The notes: generated by a model not told the origin, from the letters alone. Positions 33,242 to 43,178 are shown, counted from the stretch's first letter. The stretch: DNA of 64,000 bases from Rhodothermales bacterium (GCA_951812335.1 OX638293.1:62001-126000); one strand, 5' to 3'. A program made the numbers and translations.

Positions 33242-34726
33242 TCATTCCGCTATGAAGCGCTCCACCTCGCCGTGAACGCGCGCGACCGTCTCGCCGGAAG
33301 GCGGCGGCGTCATGCAGGAGACGCCCACGGCAACCGCTGCGTTCGCGAGGAGCGCCCACAACCCGCCGTGCATGCCTAACGGATGAGGAAATACGACCAG
33401 CGTAAGCCATAGAATAACCATCCCGACAGCCAGCCCGGCCAGTACGCCCGCCCGGCTGAGCGAGCGGCCGCCGGGAAAGCATATGCCAATGATGGCGGGC
33501 ATGAGCTGGAGGGCGCCTGCGCCGGATAGCGTAATGATGTGTACGAGTAAGTCGCTCTCCGCCAGCGAAAGAATGCAGGCTACCACAAGGAGCGCAAGCA
33601 CAATGACGCGCCCGACGAAAACGTAGTGCGCCTGACTTTTGCCCCGCGCCACATAGCGCTGGTACACATCGCGCGTGAGCACCGTCATGTTAGCGTGCAG
33701 GATTGAATCCAGCGTGGACATGGCGGCAGCCGCAGCCCCGGCAAGAATGACGCCGGTAAGCCACGCCGGGGCATGTGCAAAAAGCAATTCGGGGAAAATG
33801 CGGTCGGCCGCTTCCAGTTCCGGCATGACCAGCGCCCCACCCAGTCCTACGAGTGCTGCTGGAATATAAAGCGTCATCAAATAGATAGGCGTGGTTGCGC
33901 CGAGCAGTTTGAGGGTCTTGCCATCCACCGCCGTGTAATAGCGAATCATCATGTGCGGCTGAAAAACGATCCCGAAGGAGAGCGTGATCACCATCCCGAC
34001 CCACATGCCGGGCGTAAAGAACCCCGAGGGACCCGGAAGTGTGAGCAGATCGGGCCGTTCTGCGGCAACGTGCCGCCACAATTCCAACGGACCGCCGAAA
34101 AGTTCGAAGGAGAGCAGAAGGGCTCCCGCCCAGATAGCGATATACATCCAGATCCCTTGAAGTACATCGGTCCAGTAGACTGCACGCAATCCCCCGATCA
34201 TAAGGTGGACGACCGCAACGACCAGCATGACGATAACGCCGATCTCGAATGGGATACGCCCACCGGAGGCCACATCCATGATGTAACCGAGAGCGATCGC
34301 CTGCACTTGAATGTAGAGAATGGTGAACGCCACGGAGAAGATAGCAACCGCTATGCGCACTGCTTCCGACTCGTAAAAGTCAGCGAGCATATCCGCCGGC
34401 GTAACGTATCCGAACGCTTTGCCAAGCGCCCAGATGCGGGAACCGAGTACGTAGGTGATGGCGCCGACAAGCACCGTCCACGCCCCGGCAGCCCAGAAAC
34501 CGATCCCGTGCGTAAAGAAGAAGCCTCCTGAGCCGAGAAAAGCAAACGCCGAGTGGAAGGTGGCGACGACCGTAAGATAAAGCACCACGAAACCGGCTCG
34601 GCGTCCGTAGAGAAAGAAATCCTCCATATCGACCGTCAAACGACGGCCCGCCACTACGGCCAACCCGAGCGTGACCAGCAAGTAGATAAAAATCAGGCCA
34701 GTGGCAACAATCCAGGTTTCCATCAT
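33242..34726 (-). CDS. Sodium:solute symporter (SSS family)
   Basis: This roughly 494-residue protein has 12-13 hydrophobic helices in the SSS pattern: DFFLYGRRAGFVVLYLTVVATFHSAFAFLGSGGFFF, GYVTPADMLADFYES and the sodium-site segment AGAAAAAMSTLDSILHANMTVLTRDVY. Such symporters take up organic acids, amino acids or sugars with sodium; substrate is unknown. I chose the ATG at 34726 because AGGGGG lies 5-6 bases upstream; a TTG at 34741 is an alternative. It overlaps functionally with the DUF3311 gene just upstream, a pairing seen often in this family. Confidence 0.9.
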   Translation of the reverse strand: MMETWIVATGLIFIYLLVTLGLAVVAGRRLTVDMEDFFLYGRRAGFVVLYLTVVATFHSAFAFLGSGGFFFTHGIGFWAAGAWTVLVGAITYVLGSRIWALGKAFGYVTPADMLADFYESEAVRIAVAIFSVAFTILYIQVQAIALGYIMDVASGGRIPFEIGVIVMLVVAVVHLMIGGLRAVYWTDVLQGIWMYIAIWAGALLLSFELFGGPLELWRHVAAERPDLLTLPGPSGFFTPGMWVGMVITLSFGIVFQPHMMIRYYTAVDGKTLKLLGATTPIYLMTLYIPAALVGLGGALVMPELEAADRIFPELLFAHAPAWLTGVILAGAAAAAMSTLDSILHANMTVLTRDVYQRYVARGKSQAHYVFVGRVIVLALLVVACILSLAESDLLVHIITLSGAGALQLMPAIIGICFPGGRSLSRAGVLAGLAVGMVILWLTLVVFPHPLGMHGGLWALLANAAVAVGVSCMTPPPSGETVARVHGEVERFIAE

Positions 34727-34760
34727 ACCGCCCCCTGACAAGGAAAAATATCTCCGATGA

Positions 34761-34994
34761 CTACACGCCCCGTCGATACGCCAGGATCAGAACGGCGATG
34801 AGCGCCACATAGACAATAAATAGCGCCACATATAGAAAGGGCACTCCGAAGAAAGACGGCTCTATGCGGTTTAGGAAAGCATGGGTAACCGGTGGCATCG
34901 CGAGCAAAAACAGCGCTACGAAGGCAAAGGTTACAATGCGCCCGTCACGAGTGCGCGGAAGAAATCGGCGACGTTGAAGAGGTGAAAGAGCCAT
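34761..34994 (-). CDS. DUF3311-like small membrane partner of symporter
   Basis: The 77-residue protein has two hydrophobic helices (VTFAFVALFLLAMPPVTHAFL and VPFLYVALFIVYVALIAVLILAYR) separated by NRIEPSFFGVPF, the DUF3311 signature. Members occur directly before SSS-type symporter genes, and that is the case here (34 bp). It may assist or stabilise the transporter. Confidence 0.85.
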   Translation of the reverse strand: MALSPLQRRRFLPRTRDGRIVTFAFVALFLLAMPPVTHAFLNRIEPSFFGVPFLYVALFIVYVALIAVLILAYRRGV

Positions 34995-35066
34995 AGAGGA
35001 AGATACGAAGGGCCCCGCGGCGATGCACCAGACCCTATCGTAGTCCCCGATCTTGTCGTCAGCTAT

Positions 35067-35846
35067 CTACGAAGATGCCTCCGAAGCCTTACCGGTCGGC
35101 TTGTTTTTTTTATCCTCGGATGCTTCCGGCCCTGTGTCGGATGTTGCCAGCTCCGTGTCGGATGCTTCCGGCCCTGTATCGGATGTTGCCAACTCCGTGT
35201 CGGATGTTGTCGACTCCGTGTCGGATGCTTCCGGCTCCGTGTCGGATGTTGTCGACTCCGTGTCGGATGCTTCCGGAGAAGGTACTTCCGTCTCGTTCAC
35301 CTCCTTTACCTCTTCAGCCGATTTCTCATGCATGACTTCCTCGTCGCCGGAATACTCGGGCGCCTCCGCCGCAGAGATTTCGTCCGCTTGTTTCGTTGTC
35401 GCCGGTGTCGCCGACTTGCTGCGGCGGCCGCCACGGCGCGTCCGTTTACTGCTTTTCTGCGATCCGTCTCCGGTCGTTCCGCCCGTCTCATTGTAATCGA
35501 CAAGTTCGACGATAGCCATAGGAGCAGCATCTCCTGCACGACGGCCAATCCTGACAACGCGCGTATACCCGCCTGGACGCTCTCCAACCTTCTCGGCCAC
35601 TTCCGTGAACAGTGCGGTGACGGATTGCTTGTCCCGCAGATGCCGAAACGCCTGCCGACGATTATGCTGCGAATCGTCTTTAGCCCGGGTAATAATGGGC
35701 TCGATGAAGGTGCGCAGGGCCTTGGCCCGCGGCACCGTCGTCGTAACGCGCTTGTGTGCGATCAACGCATTGCCCAACGCTACGAGCGTAGCCTTTCGAT
35801 GAGATGCGTTGCGCCCAAGTTTGTGTCGCTTTCTCTGGTGTCTCAT
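35067..35846 (-). CDS. rplQ: 50S ribosomal protein L17 with long acidic repeat tail
   Basis: Residues 1 to about 118 are a normal L17 (MRHQRKRHKLGRNASHRKA...GERPGGYTRVVRIGRRAGDAAPMAIVELVDYN). The following 140 residues are an added tail: a basic linker (KRTRRGGRRSK), an acidic helix region, and then seven-residue repeats of the ASDTEST/SDTELAT/DTGPEAS kind. Total length is 259 residues against about 115-175 usual. The repeats come from a 21-bp minisatellite at 35116-35278. It is the last gene of the alpha operon, after rpoA. Confidence 0.93.
   Translation of the reverse strand: MRHQRKRHKLGRNASHRKATLVALGNALIAHKRVTTTVPRAKALRTFIEPIITRAKDDSQHNRRQAFRHLRDKQSVTALFTEVAEKVGERPGGYTRVVRIGRRAGDAAPMAIVELVDYNETGGTTGDGSQKSSKRTRRGGRRSKSATPATTKQADEISAAEAPEYSGDEEVMHEKSAEEVKEVNETEVPSPEASDTESTTSDTEPEASDTESTTSDTELATSDTGPEASDTELATSDTGPEASEDKKNKPTGKASEASS
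35116..35278 (-). repeat. 21-bp minisatellite coding the L17 tail
   Basis: About eight units of 21 bp start TCGGATGCTTCCGG or TCGGATGTTGCC and alternate two unit types. The unit length is a multiple of three, so unit gain or loss would keep the frame. It encodes the DTE-rich tail. Confidence 0.85.
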
Positions 35847-35855
35847 AATATCCGA

Positions 35856-36836
35856 CTACGCCTTTTCCTCGTGTTTTTCGTCGCTCATACCAAAATGCAG
35901 ACCCCGATCACTAAGCACACGAACCAGTTCCTGTAACGATTTGCGTCCAAAATTCCGAAATTTCAGCATCTCCGATTCCTCTCGACTGACCAGATCGCCG
36001 ATATTCGTGATATTGGCAGCCTTCAGACAATTCTGCGCACGCACGGACAGGTCCAGTTCGTCTACGGGTTGTACAAGCAATTCGCGAATACGCTGTGTTT
36101 CCGTATCGACGACCTCTGCCTTTTCGGTAGGATCAGGTACGCTATCCATCGAAATAAACAGGTCCACGTGATTCCTTAGAATGGTCGCGGCCTGCATCAG
36201 CGCCTTCTCTGCCGAAATGGAACCGTCCGTTTCGATCTCTATCGTAAGGTATTCGTAGTCGATCTTTTGCCCGACGCGCGTCGTCTTGACCGAATACTTG
36301 ACATTCCGAATGGGTGTATAGATAGCATCCATGGCGATCACCCCTATCGGATCGTCGGCGCGCTTGTTTTCGTCAGCAGGTATGTACCCCCTCCCCCGCT
36401 CAATGCGCAACTCAATGCTCAGCGCCGCATTTTCATCCATTGTGGCGATGTGATGATCCGGATTGAGCACTTCGTAATCGTTCGTGGCGGCGTCTATATC
36501 TTCGGCCGTGAACGAACCGGGACCTCGGATCACAAGGTGAATGACGCCGTCTTCCGCCTCTACGTTCGCACGAAAGCGTACTTCCTTGAGATTCAGAATG
36601 ATATCGGCAACATCCTCTGTTACGCCCTCAATCGTCGAAAATTCATGCTGTACGCCGTCGATCTTCACCCCCGTAACGGCAACGCCTTCCAGCGACGACA
36701 AAAGAACACGCCGCATCGCGTTCCCGATCGTTACGCCGTACCCGCGTTCGAGAGGCTGCAACGAAAACCGCCCGGAAAAATCCGATGCATCTTCAATCTG
36801 AATGCCGTCCGGCATATGGATTACATGACTGCTCAT
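35856..36836 (-). CDS. rpoA: RNA polymerase alpha subunit
   Basis: The 326-residue protein has the alpha N-terminal assembly domain (FSLQPLERGYGVTIGNAMRRVLLSSLEG), and a C-terminal domain with LVQPVDELDLSVRAQNCLKAANITNIGDLVSREESEMLKFRNFGRKSLQEL. It forms the core enzyme dimer and contacts promoter DNA and activators. It lies between rpsD and rplQ as usual. Confidence 0.98.
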   Translation of the reverse strand: MSSHVIHMPDGIQIEDASDFSGRFSLQPLERGYGVTIGNAMRRVLLSSLEGVAVTGVKIDGVQHEFSTIEGVTEDVADIILNLKEVRFRANVEAEDGVIHLVIRGPGSFTAEDIDAATNDYEVLNPDHHIATMDENAALSIELRIERGRGYIPADENKRADDPIGVIAMDAIYTPIRNVKYSVKTTRVGQKIDYEYLTIEIETDGSISAEKALMQAATILRNHVDLFISMDSVPDPTEKAEVVDTETQRIRELLVQPVDELDLSVRAQNCLKAANITNIGDLVSREESEMLKFRNFGRKSLQELVRVLSDRGLHFGMSDEKHEEKA

Positions 36837-36917
36837 GGCTTCTCAATCGGTCAAAGTCTTGCAAGAGTGGAATAGCGGATACCGTAACGCATCTGTTCGG
36901 CGAAAATCGTCAGGCAA

Positions 36918-37520
36918 CTACCTCGAATACAACTCGACGATCAACTGCTCGCGAATATTTTCCGGGATGTCTTCCCGGGCCGGCATATCCAGCATTTTTC
37001 CTCGGAGATCGCCGCGATCGACCTCGAGCCAGGCGAACGTCCGTCGGTTCTGCGTAACCGACTCCACGATCGGTCGCATGGCGCGGCTCCTCGGTCGAAT
37101 CGCAATCGTGTCGCCCGGGCGCAGTTGCGCCGACGGGATATTTACGATCTGGTCATTCACCATGATATGTCCATGGTTTATCAGTTGTCGGGCCTGACGC
37201 CTCGTACGCGCAAAACCGAGACGAAACACCGTATTGTCCAGTCTGGCCTCCAAAAATTTCAGCAGGTTTTCTCCGGTGACGCCTTTTTTTCGGGATGCCT
37301 TTTCGAACAGGTTGCGAAACTGGCGTTCCTGGAGACCATAGGTATACCGCGCCTTTTGTTTTTCCTTGAGCTGCACGGCGTAATCGCTTTCTCTGGACCG
37401 GCGTCCCTGTCCGTGCTGGCCTGGCGGATACAACTTGCGCTCAAGCGCCTTACTCGGACCGAAGATCGGTTCCTTGAAACGCCGGGCAACTTTCTGTTTG
37501 GGGCCTCTATATCGAGCCAT
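36918..37520 (-). CDS. rpsD: 30S ribosomal protein S4
   Basis: The 200-residue protein starts [22 protein letters not shown] and has the S4 RNA-binding domain ([30 protein letters not shown]). It is a primary 16S rRNA binder in 30S assembly. There are no zinc cysteines near the N-terminus, so it is the C-minus form. It lies between rpsK and rpoA. Confidence 0.97.
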   Translation of the reverse strand: MARYRGPKQKVARRFKEPIFGPSKALERKLYPPGQHGQGRRSRESDYAVQLKEKQKARYTYGLQERQFRNLFEKASRKKGVTGENLLKFLEARLDNTVFRLGFARTRRQARQLINHGHIMVNDQIVNIPSAQLRPGDTIAIRPRSRAMRPIVESVTQNRRTFAWLEVDRGDLRGKMLDMPAREDIPENIREQLIVELYSR

Positions 37521-37587
37521 TATCTGCTGTCCACTGTTTCTGCTTTCTTGTATCTGGCTGCCTCGTCGATCAACAGCGCTGCTATCG

Positions 37588-37998
37588 TCACACGCGGCGA
37601 CGTTTTGGAGAACGACAGCCGTTATGAGGAATGGGCGTTACATCCCGGATCGACGCAATATCGAGTCCCGCCCCGGCAAGCGCCCGAATGGCCGACTCCC
37701 GCCCCGATCCAGGACCCTTCACATACACATCTACACGCCGCAGGCCCAAGCCATGCGCCTCTTCCGCAGCCGTCGTAGCTGCTACCTGAGCCGCATACGG
37801 CGTATTCTTGCGGCTGCCTTTGAAACCCATCTTACCGGAACTCGCCCACGAAATAACATTTCCGTACTGGTCCGTCAATGTTACGATCACATTGTTGAAC
37901 GTGGCCTTGATGTGCGCCTGTCCATTCGACTCGACGATAACGTTTCGTTTCCGAGCCGAACGGCCGGAGCGCCCCGATCTTTGCTGCTTCTTCGCCAT
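37588..37998 (-). CDS. rpsK: 30S ribosomal protein S11
   Basis: The 136-residue protein has a serine/arginine-rich start ([18 protein letters not shown]) and the conserved body [44 protein letters not shown], ending [13 protein letters not shown]. It sits in the platform of the 30S subunit near the mRNA exit. It follows rpsM by 36 bp. No Shine-Dalgarno is seen before the ATG. Confidence 0.97.
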   Translation of the reverse strand: MAKKQQRSGRSGRSARKRNVIVESNGQAHIKATFNNVIVTLTDQYGNVISWASSGKMGFKGSRKNTPYAAQVAATTAAEEAHGLGLRRVDVYVKGPGSGRESAIRALAGAGLDIASIRDVTPIPHNGCRSPKRRRV

Positions 37999-38034
37999 AT
38001 AATTCTGAATTTACGAGGGGTCGAGACGGTACGA

Positions 38035-38415
38035 TTACTTCCGCGGCGCCTTCTTCCTTCCGGCTACGGTCTTCCGACGTCCCTTGCGCGTACGTGCATT
38101 TGTACGTGTGCGCTGTCCACGTACAGGAAGACCCCGGCGATGTCGAAGACCCCGGTAACAGCCGATGTCCATCAATCGCTTGATATTCATCTGTACTTCC
38201 GAACGCAACTGCCCCTCGACAAGGTACTCGTCCTCAATGAGGCGCCGTACGCTCCGGGTCTGCTCCTCCGTCCAGTCGTTCGGATGCACATCGTGCTTGA
38301 TGCCGACACGATCAAGAATTTCGAGAGCACGAGAACGTCCGATCCCGAAAATCGAGGACAAGGCAATTTCTCCGCGTTTATGCGGAGGTACGTCCACTCC
38401 GGCTATTCGAGGCAT
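38035..38415 (-). CDS. rpsM: 30S ribosomal protein S13
   Basis: The 126-residue protein starts [27 protein letters not shown] and ends in the usual basic tail ([27 protein letters not shown]). It lies at the head of the 30S and contacts the P-site tRNA and L5. It follows rpmJ directly in the alpha operon. Confidence 0.97.
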   Translation of the reverse strand: MPRIAGVDVPPHKRGEIALSSIFGIGRSRALEILDRVGIKHDVHPNDWTEEQTRSVRRLIEDEYLVEGQLRSEVQMNIKRLMDIGCYRGLRHRRGLPVRGQRTRTNARTRKGRRKTVAGRKKAPRK

Positions 38416-38475
38416 ATACTTTCAGGTTTCCCGGCAGCATCCGTTCGGAAACACCGCATCGTACACCGAAGGGTT

Positions 38476-38592
38476 TCAACCCTGTCGCTGCTTGTGCTTC
38501 GGGTTCTTTTTGTTGATGACGTAAATGCGCCCTTTGCGCCGAACGATCTTGTCGTCGGAGCTGCGCTTTTTGACACTGGCACGAACTTTCAT
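38476..38592 (-). CDS. rpmJ: 50S ribosomal protein L36, cysteine-free form
   Basis: A 38-codon frame reads [20 protein letters not shown], then [18 protein letters not shown]. It is a complete L36. The zinc-ribbon cysteines of the C-plus form are all absent, as in other Bacteroidota that I recall. It lies 60 bp after map and 60 bp before rpsM. The neighbour infA, often found here, is missing. Confidence 0.95.
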   Translation of the reverse strand: MKVRASVKKRSSDDKIVRRKGRIYVINKKNPKHKQRQG

Positions 38593-38652
38593 GCGTTCGC
38601 TCGGTCTCGTTCGTGAAAAATCAAGGCATAGCCGTTACGTAACGCGCATCGG

Positions 38653-39480
38653 CTACGCAGGTTCATAAATTTTGTATGTAGTCGGCGAATCAAAAGCAAT
38701 GCCGGACGCTTCTTCGATATACTCGAAGGTGCTTAGCACTTCGGCCTTTTCGGAAGACACAACCACCATGTGCTCGTAATGCGCAGCGGCTTTCCCATCC
38801 ACTGCGCGAATAGCCCAACCGTTCGGATCCGTTACGATCCTGGCGGTTCCGAGGTTAATCATGGGTTCGATACATAGCGTCATACCGCGCACCAACCGGG
38901 ATCCGGTTCCCGGTTCGCCGACATTCGGCACATTAGGTTTTTCGTGAAGTTTTTTGCCGATGCCATGGCCCACGAGTTCCTGCACGACGCCATACCCCCT
39001 GCTTTCACAGTGCTCTTGTATGGCAAAGGATATATCTCCGATGCGCCCCTTCGTCGTGGCGTGCTCAATACCTTTGTACAAGGCTGCGTACGTCGTTTCG
39101 CACAAGGCGCGCTTTTCGTCGGATATCTCGCCGACAGCAAAGGTATAGGCGCTATCGCCGTAATAGCCATTCAGCCGCACACCGCAATCAACGGACAGCA
39201 AGTCCCCCTGTCGAAGTGGGCTGTCATTCGGAATGCCGTGTACTACCGTATCGTTTACGGATGTACAGAGCGTGCTGGGAAACACCAGGTTGCCCAAACG
39301 ATATCCTTTGAATGCCGGCTCGGCGCCATGGTCGCGGATGAATGCTTCCGCTATCCGATCAAGCTCGCGCGTCGTAACACCCGGCTCAATGTGTCGTGCT
39401 ACCTGGCCAAGCGTCTGCCCGACAAGCTTCGCGCTTTCCCTGAGACGGTCGATTTTGTATGCGCTTTTCGTCAAGGCCAT
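38653..39480 (-). CDS. map: Methionine aminopeptidase, type I
   Basis: The 275-residue protein has the metal ligands of the family: VDCGVRLNGYYGDSAYTF (two Asp), ELVGHGIGKKLHEKPNV (His), and the late Glu residues in CIEPMINLG and the region HYEHMVVV. It removes the initiator methionine after deformylation. It follows secY by 47 bp in the spc operon. Confidence 0.97.
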   Translation of the reverse strand: MALTKSAYKIDRLRESAKLVGQTLGQVARHIEPGVTTRELDRIAEAFIRDHGAEPAFKGYRLGNLVFPSTLCTSVNDTVVHGIPNDSPLRQGDLLSVDCGVRLNGYYGDSAYTFAVGEISDEKRALCETTYAALYKGIEHATTKGRIGDISFAIQEHCESRGYGVVQELVGHGIGKKLHEKPNVPNVGEPGTGSRLVRGMTLCIEPMINLGTARIVTDPNGWAIRAVDGKAAAHYEHMVVVSSEKAEVLSTFEYIEEASGIAFDSPTTYKIYEPA

Positions 39481-39527
39481 GGGCTTGGGGAGACGGTAAC
39501 GGTCTTACGACCGGCCTACCGCCACTA

Positions 39528-40844
39528 CTACATATATCGTCCTCGAACACGTCCGCTTTTCATGAAACCATCGTAATGACGCATGAGCAAATGGCTTTCG
39601 ATCTGTTGGAGCGTATCCAGCGTCACCTGCACGAGAATAAGCAGACTCGTCCCTCCGAAGAAGATCGCAAAACCGGGCGAGACGCCAGCCTGCATAGCGA
39701 ATGCGGGAAGAATCGCAACAAGCCCGAGAAAAACCGATCCGGGCAAGGTGATTTTCGTGAGGATGTTGTCGATGAACTCACTGGTCTGCTTACCCGGCCT
39801 GATTCCGGGGATAAATCCACCCTGCCGCTTCATGGTGTCCGCCATTTCCCTCGGGTTAACCGCAATAGCGGTATAGAAATACGTAAAGAATACGCAGATC
39901 ACGAAGAATACTGTCGAATAACCCCAGCCGGAAATGTCTGAGAACCAGCGTCCAAATTCGACCATGAAGGCACTGTCGGGGAAAAACGATGCGACCGTCG
40001 CCGGAACGAACATGATCGACTGCGCAAAGATAATAGGCATGACCCCCGCCGCATTGACGCGAAGCGGAAGGTACTGGGTCGTGCCGCCGTACACTTTGCG
40101 CCCCACGACACGCTTCGCATACTGCACAGGAATACGGCGCATGCCCTGAGAAACCAGCACGACGCCAAGCATCACCAGCGCCCATATACCGATCTCCATC
40201 AGGAAGATGAAGAGATTGCCCGCGAGCGTAAACTCGTTGAAAAGCGCATTGGGCAAGAAGGCGATAATACCCACCATAATGACGATGGATATGCCGTTCC
40301 CGATACCGTTTTCCGTAATACGCTCCCCAAGCCACATAACGAATATGGTGCCGGCGGTCAGCACGATTACCGTCGAGATCATAAAAAACGTGGAATTGAT
40401 TACGATCGCCTGACCTGTGGCCCCATACTGCAGGTTGATCGCATATCCGATGGACTGGAAAGCGGTAATACCTACTGTCCCATACCGTGTGAGTTGGGTG
40501 ATTTTGCGGCGGCCTTCCTCGCCCTCACGCTGAAGCTTCTGAAAATAGGGAACCACCGCACCCAACAACTGGATGATAATGGAAGCGGTGATATACGGCA
40601 TAATGCCGAGTGCGAAAATACCCGCCTGGCTAAAGGCTCCTCCCACAAACATATCGAGAAAACCGAAAATGTCGTTCGGATTTCCTTGTGCATTGACATC
40701 CGCCAAAATACCGGCATCCACACCGGGAAGCGTTACGTATGCCCCCAATCGATACACGAGGAGTAACCCGACCGTGTACAGGATCCGGCGACGGAGCTCA
40801 TCTATCTTCCAGATGTTGCGTACGTTCTCGCCGATACTCGCCAT
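39528..40844 (-). CDS. secY: Protein translocase subunit SecY
   Basis: The 438-residue protein has the ten-helix pattern of SecY, with TVGLLLVYRLGAYVTLPGVD at helix 1 and the region GISIVIMVGIIAFLPN. It forms the protein-conducting channel of the inner membrane with SecE and SecG. It lies after rplO in the spc operon. Confidence 0.98.
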   Translation of the reverse strand: MASIGENVRNIWKIDELRRRILYTVGLLLVYRLGAYVTLPGVDAGILADVNAQGNPNDIFGFLDMFVGGAFSQAGIFALGIMPYITASIIIQLLGAVVPYFQKLQREGEEGRRKITQLTRYGTVGITAFQSIGYAINLQYGATGQAIVINSTFFMISTVIVLTAGTIFVMWLGERITENGIGNGISIVIMVGIIAFLPNALFNEFTLAGNLFIFLMEIGIWALVMLGVVLVSQGMRRIPVQYAKRVVGRKVYGGTTQYLPLRVNAAGVMPIIFAQSIMFVPATVASFFPDSAFMVEFGRWFSDISGWGYSTVFFVICVFFTYFYTAIAVNPREMADTMKRQGGFIPGIRPGKQTSEFIDNILTKITLPGSVFLGLVAILPAFAMQAGVSPGFAIFFGGTSLLILVQVTLDTLQQIESHLLMRHYDGFMKSGRVRGRYM

Positions 40845-40883
40845 AATGGAGTGTTGGATAGAGGACCGTTGCCGGTCCGTACA

Positions 40884-41345
40884 TTAGTCGAGGACGGTTG
40901 CCTTGCCTCCGGCAACTTCAATCTTTTTTCTCGCGGAGGCACTGAAAGCGTGCGCGGTAACCGAAAGCCCTTGCGGAGACTCGCCGGTCCCGAGAATTTT
41001 AATCCGATCGGCCTTGCGCACAACCCCGGCGCCCATAAGCACCTCGGGCGTCACCTCCGCGGCGCCATCGATTCGCCCCTCCTCTGCAAGACGTGCTATC
41101 CAGGACAGGTTTACTGCACGGTATTCGACGCGAAACCGGTTATAAAATCCGAACTTCGGAACACGGCGCTGAAGTGGCATTTGACCTCCCTCAAACCATG
41201 CGGGAATACTTGCCCCCGCTCGGCTCTTTTGGCCCTTCGTCCCCTTTGTGGAACTGTGACCGCCCTTGCCCGAACCCACGCCGCGGGCAATGCGCTTGTT
41301 TTTTCGAGTAGCGCCCTTAACAGGCTTCAGATTGCTGAGATCCAT
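40884..41345 (-). CDS. rplO: 50S ribosomal protein L15
   Basis: The 153-residue protein starts MDLSNLKPVKGATRKNKRIARGVGSGKGGHSSTKGTKGQ, the glycine-rich L15 extension, and has the globular C-terminal domain (ILGTGESPQGLSVTAHAFSASARKKIEVAGG). It assembles late in the 50S subunit. It follows rpmD. Confidence 0.97.
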   Translation of the reverse strand: MDLSNLKPVKGATRKNKRIARGVGSGKGGHSSTKGTKGQKSRAGASIPAWFEGGQMPLQRRVPKFGFYNRFRVEYRAVNLSWIARLAEEGRIDGAAEVTPEVLMGAGVVRKADRIKILGTGESPQGLSVTAHAFSASARKKIEVAGGKATVLD

Positions 41346-41417
41346 AATGCATTTCGAATGGATGTCCGTCCTCGGACGGAAGCCAGGGAATGAAAAACGC
41401 CCGGTCTTTAAAACGAA

Positions 41418-41600
41418 TCAGGCTTCGGTAACGGTAACGAGATGTCGAACCTTGTCGATCATCCCTCGCAGTTGCGGAGAGTCCGTATGTTCGACGCGCT
41501 GGTGCATCCGCCGGATACCGAGCGCCTCCAGGGTACGAACCAGACGCTTCGATGAACCGATTGAGGATTTTGTCTGGGTTACGATAATCTTGTTCGCCAT
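41418..41600 (-). CDS. rpmD: 50S ribosomal protein L30
   Basis: The 60-residue protein reads MANKIIVTQTKSSIGSSKRL...RRMHQRVEHTDSPQLRGMIDKVRHLVTV, the short bacterial L30. It lies between rpsE and rplO in the spc operon. Confidence 0.96.
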   Translation of the reverse strand: MANKIIVTQTKSSIGSSKRLVRTLEALGIRRMHQRVEHTDSPQLRGMIDKVRHLVTVTEA

Positions 41601-41653
41601 ATCCTTGTACGATCTGACCGCGAGCCATCGCGCGCAAAAAACCCGGTTGTCGT

Positions 41654-42178
41654 TTATCCCTCGAACACCCTCTTGAGCGAAACGCCGCGGCGTTTGGCCA
41701 CTTCCATAGGGTCTTCAATCCGCTCGAGCGCCTGCATCGTTGCAGAGACCTGATTGTGCGGATTGCTGGATCCAAGGGATTTTGAAAGAATGTCCCGAAT
41801 ACCGGCGCATTCCAGTACAGCTCGTACGCCCCCCCCGGCAATCACGCCCGTCCCGGGAGCTGCGGGCTTCAGCAACACCTTTCCGGCATCCTGCCGACCC
41901 ACGACGGGGTGTGGAATCGTATGATCCTTGAGCCGAACGCGAATAAGATTCTTCTTCGCATCTTCCGTCCCTTTTGAGATGGCGTCGGCCACCTCGTTCG
42001 CCTTGCCGAGACCAGCCCCGACCGTTCCCTGCCCGTCGCCTACTACCACGACGGCATTGAATGAAAAACGGCGCCCGCCTTTGACGACCTTCGCCACACG
42101 GGAAACGGATACAAGCCGCTCCTGCCAATCCTGGCCTTCCGCCGCTTCACGTCGTCGTTGTTCCTTTCGTGCTGCCAT
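41654..42178 (-). CDS. rpsE: 30S ribosomal protein S5
   Basis: The 174-residue protein has the S5 double-stranded RNA-binding domain ([42 protein letters not shown]) and the second domain with [26 protein letters not shown]. It helps translational accuracy and the mRNA entry site. It lies between rplR and rpmD. Confidence 0.97.
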   Translation of the reverse strand: MAARKEQRRREAAEGQDWQERLVSVSRVAKVVKGGRRFSFNAVVVVGDGQGTVGAGLGKANEVADAISKGTEDAKKNLIRVRLKDHTIPHPVVGRQDAGKVLLKPAAPGTGVIAGGGVRAVLECAGIRDILSKSLGSSNPHNQVSATMQALERIEDPMEVAKRRGVSLKRVFEG

Positions 42179-42217
42179 ACAAAACCTTAATGAGTGTACC
42201 TAATGTCTTGTGAGAAA

Positions 42218-42571
42218 CTACAGTTGTAATCCCCCTTCGCGGGCGCCGTCCGCCAAAGCTCGCACGCGCCCGTGGTACCGATAGCCGTTCCTGTCGAACA
42301 CAACCCGTTCAATACCCTTTTCGAGGGCGCGGCGGGCAAGATTCGCTCCAACGGCTTTGCTGACTTCCATGGGCGTATCGCCGACCATGTCAGACTCTGC
42401 GCTCGAAGCCGCCGCCAGCGTAACGCCCGCCCGGTCGTCAATCAGTTGTGCATATATGTACCTGTTCGAACGAAAGACGGAAAGACGAGGGCGCGAAGGG
42501 GTACCTGCGACCTTATCGCGCATGCCGCGTTTTACGCGTCGTTTCCGTTCCTGCTTTTTATGCAGCGCCAT
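42218..42571 (-). CDS. rplR: 50S ribosomal protein L18
   Basis: The 117-residue protein starts with a basic tail ([42 protein letters not shown]) and ends [17 protein letters not shown]. It binds 5S rRNA in the central protuberance. It lies between rplF and rpsE. Confidence 0.97.
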   Translation of the reverse strand: MALHKKQERKRRVKRGMRDKVAGTPSRPRLSVFRSNRYIYAQLIDDRAGVTLAAASSAESDMVGDTPMEVSKAVGANLARRALEKGIERVVFDRNGYRYHGRVRALADGAREGGLQL

Positions 42572-42623
42572 AATTCCTGTCGGATACTCAAATCAAGATG
42601 CTGAGGATTGAGATGGCAAGCAT

Positions 42624-43178
42624 TTAGCGAGCTGCCGTCTTCCCGGCCTTTCGGCGAACATATTCGCCCACATAGCGAATCCCTTTGCCTTTGTACGGCT
42701 CGGGGGGACGTAGCTCCCGGATCTTCGCGGCTACCTGCCCGACGATTTGCTTGTCCGTTCCTTCGATCGTAACCACCGTGTTCCTGCCTCGCTGGGCCTC
42801 TACCGTAACAGACACCGTCCCTGGCGGCACAAAATAAATCGGATGCGAAAAACCAAGGGCCAGTTCGAGAACTTCATTGTTTACCGAAGCGCGGTAACCG
42901 ACGCCGATCACTTCCAGTTGCTTTCGATACCCTTTCGTAACGCCCTCGACCGCATTATCGATCAGCGAACGATACAACCCGTGCATCGCTTTACTACGCT
43001 TGTGCTCGTCGGGGCGCCGGACCACGATACTTCCGTCTTCGTACGCCACCGTAATTTCAGGAGCGACCCGGACGGACAGTGCTCCCCTGGGCCCCTTGAC
43101 GGTCACAAGATTGTCCGCCGAGATGTCCACGGATACGCCGTCACTGGTCTCAATGGGTCGGTTGCCTACACGAGACAT
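42624..43178 (-). CDS. rplF: 50S ribosomal protein L6
   Basis: The 184-residue protein starts MSRVGNRPIETSDGV and shows two L6 domains, with the conserved end PEPYKGKGIRYVGEYVRRKAGK. It binds near the sarcin-ricin loop. It lies between rpsH and rplR. Confidence 0.97.
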   Translation of the reverse strand: MSRVGNRPIETSDGVSVDISADNLVTVKGPRGALSVRVAPEITVAYEDGSIVVRRPDEHKRSKAMHGLYRSLIDNAVEGVTKGYRKQLEVIGVGYRASVNNEVLELALGFSHPIYFVPPGTVSVTVEAQRGRNTVVTIEGTDKQIVGQVAAKIRELRPPEPYKGKGIRYVGEYVRRKAGKTAAR

